Assembly (NCBI GenBank): GCA_014695325.1
Contig: JACJNZ010000029.1
Span: 124,001 to 188,000 of the forward strand
DNA length: 64,000 bases
From: Cyanobacteria bacterium FACHB-502
Lineage (GTDB): Bacteria; Cyanobacteriota; Cyanobacteriia; Elainellales; Elainellaceae
Reading direction: 5' to 3'
In this document: positions 62,117 to 64,000 of the stretch, one piece after another
How the letters are laid out: each line of letters starts with the position of its first letter
Position numbering within the stretch: position 1 is the stretch's first letter
The notes under the pieces: model-generated
Told to the model about the DNA's origin: nothing
The model's input: only the letters and a program-made list of their open reading frames with translations
Databases searched by the model: none
Program-made: the position numbers and the translations under genes

Positions 62117-64000
62117 CAACCCTTTTCACCCTGGAAATTCATTATGAACAGGATGTGGTGCAGGCGCGGCAGCGAACCCGCGAGTTGGCAGAACATCTGG
62201 GATTTGACGTGCAAGATCAGGCGCGGCTGGCAACTGCCGTTTCAGAAATTGCCCGCAATGCGTTTCAGTATGCGAAGGGTGGAACGGTTCAATTTGACGT
62301 GGAAGAAAGCCCCCAAACATTTCTGATTCAAATTCAGGATCAGGGAAGGGGCATTCCGCATTTGAGCGATGTTTTAGAGGGACGCTATCATTCCTCGACC
62401 GGCATGGGGCTAGGAATTACTGGCACGCGCAGGCTGATGGATTCCTTTGAGGTGGAATCGACAGGGCAGGGGACTACCGTGCGGATAGGCAAAACCTTAC
62501 CAAAAAAGCAATCGCCCATTCTCACAGACCGACAGTTGCAGCAAATCCGGGATGCAGTCGCAAAGCGATCGCCCCAAAACCCCTACGACGAAATCCAACG
62601 CCAGAACCAGGAATTGCTGCGGACGATGGCAGAACTTCGCAAGCGAGAAGAAGAGCTCACTCACCTCAACCACGAGTTAGAAGATACCAATCGAGGCGTG
62701 ATTGCTCTGTATGCCGAATTGGATGAGAAAGCTAGCTCTCTACAACAGGCTAACGAGTTAAAAACTCGCTTTCTTTCCAACATGAGCCACGAGTTCCGCA
62801 CACCGCTCAACTCGATTCTGTCCCTATCTCGAATGCTGCTGGCTCACATGGATGGGGATCTGTCCTCAGAGCAAGAAAAGCAGGTGACGTTCATCCAGAA
62901 AGCAGCCGATGGATTGTCAGAAATGGTGAACGATCTGCTGGATTTGGCAAAGGTGGAAGCAGGCAAAACAGAGGTGCATCCCAGTTCTTTTGAAGTGAGT
63001 GATTTGTTTGCAACCCTGCGGGGAATGCTGCGTCCGCTGCTGGTTCAGGGATCTTCTATCTCACTCGTGTTTGTGGAACCGGATGGGCTGCCTTCGCTGT
63101 ATAGCGACGAGGGAAAAATTGCTCAAATTCTCCGAAACTTTATCTCAAATGCACTCAAATTTACGGAACGGGGAGAGGTGCGCGTCACGGCAGAACAAGC
63201 CGGTCAGATGATTCAACTCTCGGTGTCTGATACAGGAATCGGTATTGCGCCGGACGACCAAGGGCGCATCTTTGAGGATTTTGTGCAAATTGAGTCTCAC
63301 CTGCAAAAGCAAGTAAAAGGGACGGGGTTAGGACTGCCGCTATCGCGCAAGTTAGCAGAGCTAATGGGGGGCAGCGTTTCCGTTCAAAGTGAACCGGGTC
63401 AAGGTTCCACCTTTTCGGTCTGCATTCCGATCGTTTATCCCAAAGCAGCAGAACTGCCAGACTCACTGAAACCCATTACCTCCCTTAACCCAACCCAACT
63501 GCCCATTTTGGCGATCGAAGACCATACTGAAACGCTATTTATCTACGAAAAACACCTGCAAGCGTCAAGATATCAACTGATTGCCACCCGCACCCTGGCT
63601 CAAGCCAGACAAGCCCTACAGCAACTTCAACCCGTGGCGATCGTTCTAGACATTTTGTTAGAAGGGCAAAACGGCTGGACATTTCTGCGAGAACTCAAAA
63701 GTGATGGAGCAACCCGCAACATTCCCGTACTGGTCATTACGGTTGTGGATAACGAGAAACAGGCACTTGCATTAGGAGCCGATGGATTTTTAATTAAGCC
63801 TGTAGACAGACTACCCTTGCTTACCAAACTCAATATGCTAATCAGTCGGGGTAAAGCTCAAAAACTCTTAGTCATTGATGATGACCCAGTCTACCGATAT
63901 GTGGTGAAGCAGTTGTTAACGAATATTCCATTACAAGTTTTAGAAGCTGCAAGCGGACGAGAAGGATTGGCAGTCGCAGAGAGTGAACAGCCTACTGTAA
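62113..64000 (+). CDS. Hybrid histidine kinase with N-terminal RsbT/RsbW-like ATPase (3' end outside window)
   Basis: An open frame of 629 codons from ATG 62113 to the window edge. Order: a GHKL anti-sigma-type ATPase (about 1-135: N-box SEIARNAFQYAKGG, QGRGIP, STGMGLGITGTRRL); a coiled coil (about 155-215); HisKA with His226 in MSHEFRTPLN; HATPase_c with FISNALKFT, DTGIGI and GTGLGLPLSR; a receiver domain with Asp513 in VVLD-type ILDILLEG context (AIVLDILLEG) and Lys in FLIKPVD; then a second receiver beginning LLVIDDDP (about 586). It joins partner switching to two-component phosphorelay in one protein. ATGA overlap with the phosphatase gene shows tight co-translation. Confidence 0.93.
   Translation, partial: MTTLFTLEIHYEQDVVQARQRTRELAEHLGFDVQDQARLATAVSEIARNAFQYAKGGTVQFDVEESPQTFLIQIQDQGRGIPHLSDVLEGRYHSSTGMGLGITGTRRLMDSFEVESTGQGTTVRIGKTLPKKQSPILTDRQLQQIRDAVAKRSPQNPYDEIQRQNQELLRTMAELRKREEELTHLNHELEDTNRGVIALYAELDEKASSLQQANELKTRFLSNMSHEFRTPLNSILSLSRMLLAHMDGDLSSEQEKQVTFIQKAADGLSEMVNDLLDLAKVEAGKTEVHPSSFEVSDLFATLRGMLRPLLVQGSSISLVFVEPDGLPSLYSDEGKIAQILRNFISNALKFTERGEVRVTAEQAGQMIQLSVSDTGIGIAPDDQGRIFEDFVQIESHLQKQVKGTGLGLPLSRKLAELMGGSVSVQSEPGQGSTFSVCIPIVYPKAAELPDSLKPITSLNPTQLPILAIEDHTETLFIYEKHLQASRYQLIATRTLAQARQALQQLQPVAIVLDILLEGQNGWTFLRELKSDGATRNIPVLVITVVDNEKQALALGADGFLIKPVDRLPLLTKLNMLISRGKAQKLLVIDDDPVYRYVVKQLLTNIPLQVLEAASGREGLAVAESEQPTV

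Overview
The window comes from a cyanobacterial chromosome. It carries a photosystem I core gene (psaB), acyl-ACP reductase (aar), a valyl-tRNA synthetase with the cyanobacterial membrane-anchoring CAAD domain, DUF1816 and DUF2949 proteins, and dense GCGATCGC-type (HIP1) sites. The mix of large STAND/WD40 signalling proteins, terpene genes and partner-switching modules suggests a filamentous, Leptolyngbya-like genome, but genus cannot be settled from sequence alone.

Layout. 1-6.85 kb: end of a probable NUDIX gene, peroxiredoxin Q, 5-formyl-THF cyclo-ligase, and a 1775-residue caspase-STAND-WD40 protein. 7.5-17.2 kb: TPR protein, hflX, glycogen debranching enzyme, coaX, aar (without its usual partner ado), a fused dipeptide-type ABC ATPase, radC. 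17.4-25.6 kb: tandem STAS proteins (the first apparently started by AUU), Mini-RNase III, rlmB with a very long repetitive N-terminus, DUF1816, a hydrolase, gatA and a membrane protein. 25.6-33 kb: a 1 kb spacer, a stand-alone variant psaB, then a two-gene terpene-type operon (DUF2600 synthase plus geranylgeranyl-reductase-like flavoprotein) and a lipoprotein solute-binding protein. 33-53.9 kb: ABC exporter, small membrane proteins, dehydrogenase, amino-acid permease, valS, chorismate mutase, ABC1 kinase, recN, gltA. 53.9-56.6 kb: tRNA-Thr(CGT) followed by an accessory patch: a PD-(D/E)XK nuclease-like gene, a remnant of a TniQ transposition protein of the type found in Tn7-like/type V-K CRISPR-associated transposons, DoxX, a broken flavoprotein reductase tail and an isochorismatase-like hydrolase. 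56.7-59.3 kb: carotenoid oxygenase and PAP2 phosphatase. 59.4-64 kb: a stressosome operon (RsbR-RsbS-RsbT-SpoIIE-type phosphatase-hybrid histidine kinase) running off the right edge.

Most notable points: the stressosome operon feeding a hybrid kinase that itself carries an RsbT/RsbW-like ATPase; the decayed Tn7-like element beside tRNA-Thr; the orphan psaB; the unassigned terpene operon; and two genes (a STAS gene and hflX) whose reading frames have no ATG/GTG/TTG where the protein should begin. No tool was run; all family calls are by eye.
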